Below are positions 31,918-40,884 of a stretch of 64,000 nt of DNA, piece after piece. The position numbers and the translations under genes are program-made. Origin of the DNA: Egibacteraceae bacterium. GTDB lineage: Bacteria > Actinomycetota > Nitriliruptoria > Euzebyales > Egibacteraceae. Below the pieces are notes generated by a model. That model did not search any database and had not been told where the DNA came from. It saw nothing but the letters and a program-made list of their open reading frames with translations. The stretch spans positions 62,001 through 126,000 of the forward strand of contig DATLGH010000003.1 of assembly GCA_035540635.1 (NCBI GenBank), written 5' to 3'. The stretch's first letter is position 1. Each line of letters opens with the position of its first letter.

Positions 31918-33093
31918 ATGAAGGCAACCTGCTGGATGGGACCGAGGACGGTCCGCGTCAAGGACGTGCCCGACCCGAAGATCCTCAACGGCCGTGACGC
32001 GATCGTGCGCATCACCTCGACGGCGATCTGCGGATCCGACCTCCACCTGTACGGCCACTACGTCCCGGGGCTCAAGGTCGGCGACATCCTCGGCCACGAG
32101 TTCATGGGAGAGGTCGTCGAGACCGGCCCGGAGGTGAGCAACCTCGCGGTGGGGGACCGCGTCGTCGTGCCGTTCCCGATCGCGTGCGGGGCCTGCAACG
32201 CCTGCAAGCGCGAGCTCTACTCGCTGTGCGAGAACTCCAACACCACGGCGCCGCGTGCGGAGAAGCTGTGGGGCCACTCCCCCGCCGGCATCTTCGGCTA
32301 CTCCCACCTGCTCGGTGGCTACGCCGGGGGACAGGCGGAGTACGTGCGGGTGCCCTTCGCCGACGTCGGGCCGCTCAAGATCGAAGACGACTCGCTCACC
32401 GACGAGCAGGTCCTGTTCCTGTCGGACGTCCTGCCCACCGGCTACATGGGTGCCGAGCTCTGCGATATCCGCCCTGGCGACGTCGTCGCCGTCTGGGGTG
32501 CGGGCACGGTCGGGCAGTTCGCTGCCCTGAGCGCGCGGCTGCTCGGCGCCGAGCGCGTCGTCGTCATCGACCGGGTGGCCCGCCGCCTCGAGATGGCGCG
32601 CGAGCATGCGGGCGCGGAGACCCTCGACTACGAGCAGACCGACGTCCTCGCGGAGCTCAAGGACATGACGGGCGGGCGGGGACCCGACGCCTGCATCGAC
32701 GCGGTCGGCCTCGAGGCCCATCACCCTGCGGCGCCGCTGCACGCCTACGACAAGGCCAAGCAGTTCGCGCGGCTCGAGACCGAGCGGTCGCATGCGCTGC
32801 GCGAGGCGATCATGAGCTGCCGCAACGGCGGCACGGTGTCGATCATCGGGGTCTACGGAGGCTTCGCCGACAAGTTCCCCATCGGCTCGGTCATGAACCG
32901 GTCGCTCACCATCAGGACCGGTCAGTGCCACGTGCACCGCTACATGCGCCCCCTGCTCGAGCGCATCACGAAGCGCGAGATCGACCCGACCTTCGTCATC
33001 ACCCATCACCTGTCCCTCGACGAGGCGCCGAACGGCTACGACACCTTCAAGCACGACAAGGACGAGTGCGTGAAGGTGGTCCTGCATCCGTGA
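31918..33093 (+). CDS. Zinc-dependent alcohol/formaldehyde dehydrogenase
   Basis: 391 residues; ATG 31918 (a GTG lies one codon upstream; agaggg ribosome site). Medium-chain dehydrogenase: catalytic zinc ligands in [13 protein letters not shown] and LGHEFMGEV, structural zinc lobe in [20 protein letters not shown] Rossmann motif [30 protein letters not shown]. The length, the insertion after the Rossmann fold ([19 protein letters not shown]) and GQCHVHRYM region match glutathione-independent formaldehyde-dehydrogenase-like enzymes. Probable oxidation of small alcohols or aldehydes with NAD; actual substrate unknown. Confidence 0.9.
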   Translation: MKATCWMGPRTVRVKDVPDPKILNGRDAIVRITSTAICGSDLHLYGHYVPGLKVGDILGHEFMGEVVETGPEVSNLAVGDRVVVPFPIACGACNACKRELYSLCENSNTTAPRAEKLWGHSPAGIFGYSHLLGGYAGGQAEYVRVPFADVGPLKIEDDSLTDEQVLFLSDVLPTGYMGAELCDIRPGDVVAVWGAGTVGQFAALSARLLGAERVVVIDRVARRLEMAREHAGAETLDYEQTDVLAELKDMTGGRGPDACIDAVGLEAHHPAAPLHAYDKAKQFARLETERSHALREAIMSCRNGGTVSIIGVYGGFADKFPIGSVMNRSLTIRTGQCHVHRYMRPLLERITKREIDPTFVITHHLSLDEAPNGYDTFKHDKDECVKVVLHP

Positions 33094-33119
33094 ACGCGTG
33101 ACCGCCGCGAGGGCGCGCA

Positions 33120-33875
33120 GTGACCGCTGAAACCGGAAACCCCCGGATCCGAGAGGGCGACCCGCCCCCCGAAACGGCCCCGCACACCGTCCGCGTGCCC
33201 GTGAACATCCACCGCTGGGACGACATCTCCTTCCTCCACTGGGCGTTCGACCCCGACGACATCGCCCCGCTCGTGCCGCAGGAGGCGACCCTGCTCACCC
33301 ATGAAGGCAAGGCGTGGGTCGGGGTCACGCCGTTCTTCATCCGGGTGCGCCCCCCCGGTGTTCCGGTGTCGCCCCCCGGATGGTCCTTCCCCGAGACGAA
33401 CGTGCGGACCTACGTCGCCGGACCTGACGGTCGGGACGGGCTCTGGTTCTTCCGCATGGAGGTCACCGCGGCATGGTTCGCGGCCGCGTTGCGCCTGGTC
33501 GGCCTGCCCTACGTCCGCCAGCGCATGCGCGTCGACCGAGAGGACGGTCGCTTCGTCTACAAGTCGGAGGCCCGTGACTCGCAGGGTGGCCACGACATCG
33601 TCCTGCGCCCCGGTGAGCCGCTCGACCCCCCGAGCGGCGGCCCCCTCGAGCGGTTCCTCACCGCCCGGTGGGGCGCCTACCACCGCGAGGGACCCCTGCT
33701 GCTCTACAGCCCGGTGGAGCACCCCGCATGGGACCTGCACACCGCCGCGGTGGAGAACTGCGACGTCGACGGCCTTTTCCGCGCCGCCGGTCTGCCCACC
33801 CCTGTCGAGTCACCTCTCGTCCACTACTCGACAGGGGTGACGGTGAAGGTCGGCCCGCCGCAGAAGGTGACGTGA
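33120..33875 (+). CDS. DUF2071/YqjF-family protein
   Basis: 251 residues from GTG 33120. Matches the DUF2071 (YqjF) family: FLHWAFDPDDIAPLVPQ near the N-terminus, VGVTPFFIRVRPPG, PETNVRTYVAGPDGRDGLWFFRMEV, and the C-terminal HPAWDLHTAAVE segment. The fold is an acetoacetate-decarboxylase-like beta barrel, but the catalytic Lys of true decarboxylases is not evident. No signal peptide. Its stop overlaps the next start by 4 bases (GTGA), so the two are coupled. Confidence 0.82.
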   Translation: MTAETGNPRIREGDPPPETAPHTVRVPVNIHRWDDISFLHWAFDPDDIAPLVPQEATLLTHEGKAWVGVTPFFIRVRPPGVPVSPPGWSFPETNVRTYVAGPDGRDGLWFFRMEVTAAWFAAALRLVGLPYVRQRMRVDREDGRFVYKSEARDSQGGHDIVLRPGEPLDPPSGGPLERFLTARWGAYHREGPLLLYSPVEHPAWDLHTAAVENCDVDGLFRAAGLPTPVESPLVHYSTGVTVKVGPPQKVT

Positions 33876-34411
33876 CCCGGGGCCACCCGACGTCCGGCAC
33901 GACCGGGACACACCCACCACGGGCGTTCGTCGGAGGTTCGCTCGTGCTGGGCTTCGGCCTTGGCGGGCTCGTCGACGGCATCGTCCTCCACCAGGTCCTG
34001 CAGTGGCACAACCTTGTGAGCGGCCAGGTGGCGAACACCACCCTGGCGGGACTGCGGACGAACCTGTTCTGGGACGGGGTGTTCCACCTCACGACCACCG
34101 CGCTCGTCGTCGCCGGCTTCCTGGCGCTCTGGCGGGCGTGGCAGGGCCCCCGCCACGCCGGCGGCGATCTGCGCGCCCTGCTCGGACTCGTGCTCGTCGG
34201 CTGGGGCGCGTTCCACGTCGTCGACCAGTTCGTGTTCCACCTGCTGCTCGGGCTCCACGACATCCGCGACGACGCGCCCAACGTCGGGCTGTACAACTGG
34301 GGGTTCTTCGCCGTCGGCGTGGCCCTCGCCGGGCTCGGCACGCTGCTGTGGAGGAGGGCGGCACGAGCGGGGTCGCGGCCGGGTGAGCGCCTGCGGGAAA
34401 CACCGCGATGA
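33872..34411 (+). CDS. DUF2243-family four-helix membrane protein
   Basis: 179 residues. GTG 33872 overlaps the previous stop. Four hydrophobic helices: LVLGFGLGGLVDGIVLHQVLQWH, GVFHLTTTALVVAGFLALW, LLGLVLVGWGAFHVVDQFVFHLLLG, WGFFAVGVALAGLGTLLW. The LGGLVDGIVLHQVLQWHN and GAFHVVDQFVFHLL segments with their His residues are the DUF2243 hallmark and could bind a metal or haem. Function unknown. Translational coupling to the DUF2071 gene suggests a joint task. Confidence 0.85.
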   Translation: MTRGHPTSGTTGTHPPRAFVGGSLVLGFGLGGLVDGIVLHQVLQWHNLVSGQVANTTLAGLRTNLFWDGVFHLTTTALVVAGFLALWRAWQGPRHAGGDLRALLGLVLVGWGAFHVVDQFVFHLLLGLHDIRDDAPNVGLYNWGFFAVGVALAGLGTLLWRRAARAGSRPGERLRETPR

Positions 34412-34534
34412 TCCTCGCGACGAGGTTCGACCCTAGCGCGAACGGGGAACCGACCGGCTACGGGCCGCCGACCGAGGAGTGATGACCGTGGCCGCGACCG
34501 TCTCGGGGCGCCGCGGCGTGGGAGCGTAGCGGCG

Positions 34535-35623
34535 ATGGACGCGCTCGCCGTCCTGGCGCTCCTCGCCGGTGGCGTCGTCGCGGTCGCCGTGGCCCTGGAC
34601 GTCTTCTTCACCGTCATCCACCCCGACATCGAGGGACCGATCGCACGGTTCGTCCAGCGGGGGGTGTGGGAGGCGTTCGCCGGGGCGGCCCGCGGATGGA
34701 GGGCGCGGCGCCGGGGCATCCTCGCGATGGCCGGCCCCGCGATCATCGCTACGACGTTCTTCGTCTGGGTGGCGCTGTTCATCCTCGGCTTCGCGCTCAT
34801 GTTCTACAGCGGTTTCGCCTGGTACCGCAGCGAACCAGAGCTCGGTGGCCTCACCTTCGTCGACGCGCTGTACTTCTCGGGCATCACCGTCACCGTGCTC
34901 GGCTACGGCGACATCACGCCCCTGCACGGGGCCTACAAGGTGCTCTCCTTCGTCGCGTCCGGTTCGGGTTTTGCGCTCCTCACCGGCGCGGTCACCTACC
35001 TGATCGAGGTGACGAGCAGCGTGGACGAGCGCTCCCGGTTCGCTCTGCGGGTCCAGGACGAGTCGGGAGGGCAGGCGCAGGGCGTCGGGTTCGTGCTCTC
35101 GGGCATGGAGTCGGGCGACGTGTCCTACCTCCGCAGTCGCCTCGAGGACCTCGCCGCCCACGTGCGCCTCGTGCAGGACAAGGCGCACCGCTATGCGATG
35201 GTGGCGCTGTACTACCGCTCACGGAATCCGGTGTACGACTTCGAGCCGGCGGTGCGACTCACGGCCGAGGCCGCGGCCGCGGCCCACGTGCTCACGCAGG
35301 ATCCCGTCTGGGCGGGTGCCGCGCCCTCCGTGCGCCACCTCGAGGCGGGCGTCAGCCGGTTGATGCGCACCGTCGCCGAGCAGTACCTCGGTGACGACAC
35401 CGCCGAGCGGGTCAGGCGGGCACCGGCCACGGAGGCCGACCACGAGCTCCTGCACCGCGTCGCCGAGCACCTGCGGGGCGCGGGGGCCAACGTGAACGGC
35501 GGCACGGTGGACCCGGCGCTGCGCCTGGCGGCGCGTTCGCGGGTCTTCCTGCGCGGCATGGACCGCATCACCGCCTGGACCGAGGAGAGCAAGGCAGCGC
35601 TGGCTGTGCCGGAACGCCTGTGA
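34535..35623 (+). CDS. Two-pore-helix potassium channel (Ion_trans_2)
   Basis: 362 residues from ATG 34535. Hydrophobic helix at 3-27, another at 66-95, then the pore loop LYFSGITVTVLGYGDITPLHG with selectivity filter TVLGYGD, and a final helix VLSFVASGSGFALLTGAVTYLI. The remaining 200 residues are a helical cytosolic domain without an RCK/TrkA-N nucleotide motif. Should conduct K+ or related cations; the gating ligand is not evident. A 15-codon frame (34482-34529, MTVAATVSGRRGVGA) ends five bases before the ATG and may be a leader peptide, but its own ribosome site is badly spaced. Confidence 0.88.
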   Translation: MDALAVLALLAGGVVAVAVALDVFFTVIHPDIEGPIARFVQRGVWEAFAGAARGWRARRRGILAMAGPAIIATTFFVWVALFILGFALMFYSGFAWYRSEPELGGLTFVDALYFSGITVTVLGYGDITPLHGAYKVLSFVASGSGFALLTGAVTYLIEVTSSVDERSRFALRVQDESGGQAQGVGFVLSGMESGDVSYLRSRLEDLAAHVRLVQDKAHRYAMVALYYRSRNPVYDFEPAVRLTAEAAAAAHVLTQDPVWAGAAPSVRHLEAGVSRLMRTVAEQYLGDDTAERVRRAPATEADHELLHRVAEHLRGAGANVNGGTVDPALRLAARSRVFLRGMDRITAWTEESKAALAVPERL

Positions 35624-35689
35624 GTGAGCGGGCCGCAGCGTCGCGCTCCTCGCCGCCGCCTCGTTGACGGGGGCCTCAGGCAAGCGGCG

Positions 35690-35940
35690 GTGAAGACGCC
35701 GTGGTCGCCGGGGTGCTGCTCGCCACCGGGCCGGTGGTCCGCGCTCCTGCTCGCCGTGCCGTTGATTCGGCCGCCCCCGTGCGGCTGCCGCCGTCGCCGT
35801 CCCGAGGCCCGGGACCGTCTGCGGCTGGCGAGGGCGTGGCGGAGCGCCCGGTTGCTTCACGCGGGCGCGTCGGCGACTACGTCGCCTGGCAGACAGCCGG
35901 TGCGGCGCTGTGGTGCGCGTGGCTCCTGCTGGGCCTGTGA
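35690..35940 (+). pseudogene. NuoL/MrpA-like antiporter C-terminal remnant
   Basis: Three frames together give VVAGVLLATGPVV, ALLLAVPLIR, RLARAWRSARLLHAG and RVGDYVAWQTAGAALWCAWL before a stop at 35938. The LHAG/RVGDYVAW join, with one base missing near 35870, resembles the C-terminus of proton-conducting NuoL/MrpA-type membrane subunits (LHSGxVGDYVAW, recalled from the family). Nothing else of such a protein remains. Confidence 0.35.
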
Positions 35941-35959
35941 CGCCGACCGAGCGCGAACG

Positions 35960-35996
35960 CCGAAGCGCCCCCGACCGAAGGGCGGGGGCGCTTCGG
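35960..35996. terminator. Very strong 14-bp GC hairpin
   Basis: CCGAAGCGCCCCCG (35960-35973), 9-base loop, CGGGGGCGCTTCGG (35983-35996): 14 uninterrupted base pairs. No T-run. It separates the rightward remnant at 35690 from the leftward membrane-protein gene ending at 36120 and can act in both directions. Confidence 0.7.
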
Positions 35997-36119
35997 GGAG
36001 AACCGTCGTCAGCGCTGAGCGGTCTGACGCTCAGGTGTCGTGCGGTCAGTCGTCGCGCGCGTCAGGCGCTGGTGCTTGCACCGCTCGGCCGCGGGTGCAT
36101 CCACCGGTAGCGGTCACGG

Positions 36120-36581
36120 TCAGCGGTCCCGGCCGCCTCGGAGGAGCCCGACGCCGAGGAGGAGCAGACCTACGGCCACGAGCGGCGCGCCGACGAACGC
36201 GAGGAGGATGAACCGGTTCGGCTCTGCCGCGTCCGGGGACAGCACCGACAGGAAGAAGGCGGCGGGAAGCAGGATGGCGCCGGCGGGGATGGCGTGCCGG
36301 ACGAACCCGCGCAGCCGTGCCGGCAGGCGGCACTCGTCGACGTAGCGCAGGGCGACGAGCGCGAGGATGAGCAGGACCCCGGCGTGCGCATGCCCTGCCC
36401 GCCACAGTTCCCGGCGCAGGGGGTTCTCCGCGTACGCCGGATCGCTGAGCAGCAGTCGCAGCAAGCTCACACCGCCGTAGACGACGGTTGGGAAGACGAC
36501 GAGCAGCGTGCCGGCGAGCCGGCGGGACTCCTGGCTGAGGCCGGAGGGGGTTGGGGTCGGTGCGGGGGCCGCCCGGTCCAT
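36120..36581 (-). CDS. Small membrane protein, four helices
   Basis: 153 residues from ATG 36581 (aaggg upstream). Pro/Thr-rich N-terminus, then four hydrophobic helices: LAGTLLVVFPTVVYGGVSLL, GHAHAGVLLILALVALRYV, IPAGAILLPAAFFLSVLSP, RFILLAFVGAPLVAVGLLLLGVGLL. The motif WRAGHAHAGVLLILALVALRYVD is striking and may bind a metal through its His residues. Divergent from a PadR regulator with a perfect palindrome between, so it is the likely PadR target. Confidence 0.75.
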   Translation of the reverse strand: MDRAAPAPTPTPSGLSQESRRLAGTLLVVFPTVVYGGVSLLRLLLSDPAYAENPLRRELWRAGHAHAGVLLILALVALRYVDECRLPARLRGFVRHAIPAGAILLPAAFFLSVLSPDAAEPNRFILLAFVGAPLVAVGLLLLGVGLLRGGRDR

Positions 36582-36635
36582 GTCAAGCCCTTCGTCGGTC
36601 AAGGGGTGACGGGCCGCCGAAAGGAACGCCGCCGT

Positions 36636-36688
36636 ACCGTCCACTGTGGACGGTCTCCGTTCATGGTAGACATACCACAGTGGACGGT
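36636..36688. promoter_or_regulatory. PadR-region operator: perfect 19-bp palindrome plus half-site
   Basis: ACCGTCCAC-T-GTGGACGGT (36636-36654) is a perfect 9+1+9 inverted repeat. A third copy of the half-site GTGGACGGT occurs at 36680-36688, 34 bases downstream. Both lie in the 134-base region between the divergent membrane-protein and PadR genes, as expected of an autoregulated PadR operator. Confidence 0.7.
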
Positions 36689-36715
36689 CAAGAGGATCTT
36701 TTGGAAGGTGCCGCG

Positions 36716-37255
36716 ATGGCTGACAGACCGCTGAACGCGACCGCCGCCTCCCTGCTCGGCTTCCTCCACTTCGGCCCGCAGACGGGATGGGACCTCCTGA
36801 AGATCGCCGAGGCGCTGATCGGTGACTTCTGGTCGCTGACCCGCAGCCAGGTCTACCGTGAGCTCGCCGCCATGGCCGAGCGCGGCCTCGTCGAGGCCGG
36901 CCCCGCCGGACCCCGGGACCGCCGACCGTACGCCCTCACCGGGCAGGGGCGTGCGGCCTTCGCCTCCTGGGTCCGCCAGGAGCCCGGTCCCGAGACCATC
37001 CGCTTCCCCCTGCTCCTCACCGTCACCTTCGGCCGCCACCTTCCGGGGGAGCAGCTGGCCGCCATACTCGAGGAGCACCGCCGGCGGCACGCCGCCCGTC
37101 TCGCCGACTACGAGGCCCGCAGGCGACGGCTCGACGACGCGGACGCCGACCCCTACGCCCTCGCCACCCTCGACTTCGGTCTGCACTACGAGCGCGCGGT
37201 GCTCGACTGGTTCGCCGGACTGCCCGACGTGCTCTTCCCGGAGCGGCCAGGGTGA
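36716..37255 (+). CDS. PadR-family transcriptional regulator
   Basis: 179 residues from ATG 36716 (ttggaagg upstream). N-terminal winged helix of PadR type (LLGFLHFGPQTGWDLLKI, WSLTRSQVYRELAAMAERGLVEAG, DRRPYALTGQGRAAFASWV), then a C-terminal dimerisation region of the Vir_act_alpha_C kind (LEEHRRRHAARLADYEARRRRLDD, YALATLDFGLHYERAVLDWF). PadR repressors commonly sense small aromatic or hydrophobic compounds and control a divergent transporter-like gene, which fits the membrane protein at 36120. Confidence 0.9.
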   Translation: MADRPLNATAASLLGFLHFGPQTGWDLLKIAEALIGDFWSLTRSQVYRELAAMAERGLVEAGPAGPRDRRPYALTGQGRAAFASWVRQEPGPETIRFPLLLTVTFGRHLPGEQLAAILEEHRRRHAARLADYEARRRRLDDADADPYALATLDFGLHYERAVLDWFAGLPDVLFPERPG

Positions 37256-37301
37256 ACCCCGAGCGTCACATCACTCGCTATCGACAATCGCTACGTGTAC
37301 G

Positions 37302-37715
37302 TCAGCCCTGCGGTTCGCTGATGTTGACCATCCAGTGGACACCGAACTGGTCGACGCACATGCCGAACTCGTCGCCCCACACCTGCTTCTCCAGCGGCAT
37401 CGTGACGGTGCCGCCGCCGGACAGCTTGTCCCAGTAGCCACGCAGCTCGTCGGCCTCGTCACCGCTGAGGCTGATCGCGATGTTGCTGCCGGGGTTGTGC
37501 TCCATGCCGGCCGGGAGGTCAGAGGCCATCAGCGTGAAACCCCGGTCCGTCTCGAGCAGGGCGTGCATGACCTTGTCCGCCTCGGGCGAGTCCGGCTGGC
37601 CGAACTCGCCGAACGTGCTCACCGTCAAGGCGCCGCCGAAGACGCTCCTGTAGAACTCCATCGCCTGCCGGGCGTTGTCGGGGAAGTTGAGGTACGGGTT
37701 GAGGCGGGCGGGCAT
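37302..37715 (-). CDS. VOC-superfamily PhnB-like protein
   Basis: 137 residues from ATG 37715, preceded by aaggagt. A glyoxalase/PhnB-type fold: LNPYLNFPDNARQAMEFYRSVFGG at the N-terminus, MHALLETDRGFTLMASDLP, and EKQVWGDEFGMCVDQFGVHWMVN at the C-terminus. It lies in the frame that the upstream ECF42 sigma gene would use if its missing base were restored, with no stop between, so a sigma-VOC fusion cannot be excluded. The good ribosome site supports separate translation. Such VOC genes often neighbour ECF41/ECF42 sigma genes. Confidence 0.85.
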   Translation of the reverse strand: MPARLNPYLNFPDNARQAMEFYRSVFGGALTVSTFGEFGQPDSPEADKVMHALLETDRGFTLMASDLPAGMEHNPGSNIAISLSGDEADELRGYWDKLSGGGTVTMPLEKQVWGDEFGMCVDQFGVHWMVNISEPQG

Positions 37716-37792
37716 CGTGACTCCTTTGCGTTCGTCGTCGCTTTGCTCCAGGGGCGCTCGCTCCGAGCGCGGCAGCCGGCTCGAAGGGTGCC

Positions 37793-39169
37793 TCACCGGT
37801 CTAGACGGTGGGGCAAGCGCCGGCTCATCGTGGCGGCCGTCTTTCCTGCCCCCACGGCGCTCGGGGCGATGGGCATCGGCGGAGGCGGCCGCGCGCTGCA
37901 GCAGGACGGCGCGTTCGCGGTCGTTGCGGGTGAGCGCCGCGGCCCGCGCGAACTCGCCTCGCGCCTCGTCGTGACGGTCGAGCTTCGCGAGCAGGTCGCC
38001 GCGGACGCTCGGCAGCAGGTGGTAGCCCTGCAGCGCGGGCACCCCGGCCAGCGTGTCGACGACAGCCAGACCGTCGGCGGGACCGGAGGCCATGGCGACG
38101 GCGACTGCGCGGTTGAGTTCGACGACGGGCGATGCCGTCCGGTCGGCGAGCGCGGCGTAGAGCTCGGCGATGCGCGACCAGTCGGTGTCTTCCGGCGTGC
38201 GCGCGCGTGCGTGGCAGGCGGCGATCGCCGCCTGCAGCGTGTAGGTGCCGGGCACGCCGGCGAGCGCCTCGGCGCGCTCGAGGGGGCCAGGCCGCGGCGG
38301 ATGAGCAGGCGGTCCCACCGGGCCCGGTCCTGGTCGCCGAGGAGGATCCCCTCGCCGCCGGGTCCGACCCGCGCGCGCAGGCGTGAAGCCTGCAGCTCCA
38401 TCAGCGCGACGAGGCCGTGGACCTCGGGCTCCCCAGGCAGCAGCCCGGCGACGATCCGGCCGAGGCGCAGGGCCTCCTCGCACAGTTGGGGGCGGATCCA
38501 CTGCTCACCGGCCGTGGCGGCGTAGCCCTCGTTGAAGATGAGGTAGACGACCTCGAGCACCGACGGCAGCCGGTCGGCCAGCTCGTCACCACGGGGCACC
38601 GCGAACCGCACCCGCTTCTCCGCGAGCGAGCGCTTCTCGCGGACGATGCGCTGCGCGACCGTCGCCTGGGCGACGAGGAACGTCCGGGCGATCTCGTCCG
38701 TGCGCAGCCCGCCCAGCAGCCGCAGGGTCAGCGCGACCCGTCCCTCGGCCGCCAGCACGGGGTGGCAGGCCATGAACACGAGCCGCAACAGGTCGTCGCC
38801 GATGTCGTCGACCGCGTCGACGAGGTCGTCCTCGGCGCCGTGCTGGCGGAGCTCGAGGTCCCGGCCGAGCTCGGTGACCTTGCGCTCGAGCCGCGCGTTG
38901 CGGCGGAACTGGTCGATCGCGCGGCGGCAGGCGACCGCCATGAGCCAGGCGCCGGGGTTGTCGGGGACGCCTGACTGCGGCCACCGCTCGAGCGCGGCCA
39001 CGAGCGCCTCCTGAGCGAGCTCCTCGGCCAGGCCGATGTCGCGGACCTTGCGCGTCAGCGCCGCGACGAGCCGCGCCGACTCGATCCTCCAGACCGCCTC
39101 GACGGTGCGGTGCGCCGAGGCGTGGGGCCCACCGCCGGGGCGGGAAGAAGGATGATCGGCAGCCGTCAC
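37793..39169 (-). pseudogene. ECF42-type sigma factor with TPR-like tail, one-base frameshift
   Basis: GTG 39169 overlaps the DGPF gene stop by GTGA. Sigma region 2 (AEELAQEALVAALERWPQSGVPDNPGAWLM, CRRAIDQFRRNARLERK) and region 4 (LTLRLLGGLRTDEIARTFLV, QRIVREKRSLAEKRVRF) are intact. The C-terminal extension typical of ECF42 begins normally (IFNEGYAATAGEQWIRPQLCEEALRLGRIVAGLLP), but near 38284 GGCCTGGCCCCCTCGAG has lost one base; the tail continues in another frame as ERAEALAGVPGTYTLQAAIA and ELNRAVAVAMASGPADGLAV. Either a recent mutation or a sequencing error. The sigma domains themselves remain translatable. Confidence 0.75.
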
Positions 39170-39648
39170 GGCGACCGATCAAACCACTTCCGCCGCCCGG
39201 CTGCAGTCGGGGCGCCCGGGCTGCTCCTGCTGCCGCGCACCTCCTCGCGCAGGCGCTCCTCCTGCTCCCGCAGCTCGGGCGTGAACGCCTCGCCGAAGTC
39301 CTCGGCCTCGAACACCGGCCGGATCTCGATCTCGGTGTGCACCCCTTCGGGGTTGGGGACGCGCTTGACCCACTCGATCGCCTCCTCCAGCGACGAGACC
39401 TGCCACAGCCAGTAGCCGGCGATCAGCTCCTTCGACTCGGTGAAGGGCCCGTCGACCACCGTGGTTCTCGGACCGTCGAAGCGCACACGGGCGCCCTTGG
39501 CGCTTGGCTGCAGCCCCTCACCGTCGAGCATGACGCCCGCCTTGACGAGCTCATCGTTGAAGTTGCCCATCGCCGCGAGCAGTCCCTCGCTGGGCAGCTT
39601 CCCGGCCTCGCTGTCCTCGGTCGCCTTCATCAGCACCATGACGCGCAT
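39166..39648 (-). CDS. DGPF-domain (YCII-related) protein, ECF42 partner
   Basis: 160 residues from ATG 39648 with aggaggaaa upstream. YCII/DGPF fold: MRVMVLMKATEDSEAGKLPS, FNDELVKAGVMLDGEGLQPS, and the diagnostic VVDGPFTESKELIAGYWLWQV followed by EAIEWVKRVPNP. DGPF genes sit next to ECF42 sigma factors in many actinobacteria; here the sigma gene follows with a 4-base overlap. A basic Ser/Arg-rich tail (about 130-160) is extra. No anti-sigma factor is present, consistent with regulation by the sigma C-terminal extension. Confidence 0.88.
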   Translation of the reverse strand: MRVMVLMKATEDSEAGKLPSEGLLAAMGNFNDELVKAGVMLDGEGLQPSAKGARVRFDGPRTTVVDGPFTESKELIAGYWLWQVSSLEEAIEWVKRVPNPEGVHTEIEIRPVFEAEDFGEAFTPELREQEERLREEVRGSRSSPGAPTAAGRRKWFDRSP

Positions 39649-39920
39649 CCTGGTTTCCTCCTGGTCCGTTGGCCTGCCGCCCCGCCTTCGACGTGGCTCG
39701 GGCGTCGCTTCTACCCATGCGTCGAGCAACGCTGGCTCAGATCGATACCTCGGGAGAAAGAAAGCTCACTGCCGTGCAATCAGGGTTCCCCAGGGCGCCT
39801 GGGCCTCGAGGTCATGGTGAGAACGCACCATCCGCCGGCCGTCCGCGGATGGTGCGTTCGCGCGAAGCTGGCGGCCGCCGTCCTCGTTACGGTGTGGACG
39901 ACCCAGATGAGGAGGGCGCC

Positions 39921-40723
39921 ATGTCCAGCACCGCGGAGACGTTCGAGCTGACCCGGGAACAGGCGGAGTTCTACGAGGCCAGGTTCGTGCCGGCCCTGTT
40001 CGCCGAGTGGGCGCCGCTGCTCGTCGACGCGGCCGCAGTCTGCCCGGGCAGCTCGGTGCTCGACGTGGCGTGCGGCACCGGCGTCGTTGCTCGTACCGCC
40101 GCCGCACGCGTCGGCGAGGAGGGCAGGGTCGTGGGCGTCGACCGGTCTCAGGGGATGCTGGAGGTCGCGGGCCAGCTCGCACCTCAGGCGCAGTTCCGCC
40201 TCGCAGACGCCGAACAGCTGCCGTTCGAGGACGGGTCGTTCGACATGGTGCTGTGCCAGGCTGGGCTCATGTTCTTCTCTGACCCGGCGCCGCGCTGGCG
40301 GAGATGGCCCGCGTAATCACGCCCCAGGGGACTGTGGGTGTCCAGGTGTGGGGCCGGCTGGAGTCCAGCCTCGGCTACCTGCCGTTCGTGGAGGTCGCCA
40401 GCCGCCACGCCGGTCGCGAGGCCATCGGCCTACTGACCACCTACTTCGTGCACGGCGACCTCGACCGGCTGAAGGAGCTGTTCGCCACGGCGGGACTGGA
40501 GGTGACAGCGACGACCACGCGGCTGGGCGCGATGCGTTTCGACTCCATCGACGAGTTCGTCACCATCGAGGTGGAAAGCACCCCGCTGGGTGGCATGCTC
40601 GACGACGCCACCCTGGAGGCCATCCGCGCCGACGCCCGCCAGGCTCTGGACCGGTTCGTCACGGACGGCGGCGTGTCGGTGCCGATAGAGGGCCACATCG
40701 TGGTCGCCCGGCGGGCCGGATGA
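39921..40723 (+). pseudogene. Class I SAM methyltransferase split by one-base frameshift
   Basis: ATG 39921 opens a UbiE/Methyltransf_11-like enzyme: motif I SVLDVACGTGVVARTAA, motif II VVGVDRSQGMLEVA, LADAEQLPFEDGSFDMVLCQAGLMFF. Near 40293 CCGCGCTGG appears to lack one base (expected DPAPALAEM), so the frame stops at 40316, while the rest continues in another frame as MARVITPQGTVGVQVWG... to 40723. With one base restored the protein is about 267 residues, normal for the family. Probably a sequencing error or very recent mutation. Its end overlaps the next small frame (ATGA). Confidence 0.75.
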
Positions 40724-40884
40724 CCGCGATCCATGCCGTCTACCGCCCGCGCCACGGGCTGTCCGAGCCCGCGCGGCAGATCTTCGTCGGCTCCGGACCG
40801 CTGAATGTCCTGGGATACGGGCCCTACGAGGCGCTGCTTGCCGACCACGGTCTGTCCTTCGCACGCCGACAGTGGGTATGCTGA
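40720..40884 (+). CDS. Small unassigned protein, 54 aa
   Basis: ATG 40720 overlaps the methyltransferase stop (ATGA). Predicted peptide includes YRPRHGLSEPARQIFVGSGP and NVLGYGPYEALLADHGLSF, with no family recognised. Coupling supports translation, but its short length and the disturbed surroundings leave it doubtful; it may be a C-terminal remnant. Confidence 0.3.
   Translation: MTAIHAVYRPRHGLSEPARQIFVGSGPLNVLGYGPYEALLADHGLSFARRQWVC

Noticed and set aside
31408-33087. 559-codon reverse frame opposite the SRPBCC and alcohol dehydrogenase genes
   Set aside because: No recognisable domain; real genes lie on the forward strand.
34412-34534. tRNA-like GGTTCGACCC in the gap before the potassium channel
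   Set aside because: No acceptor or anticodon stems can be formed around it.
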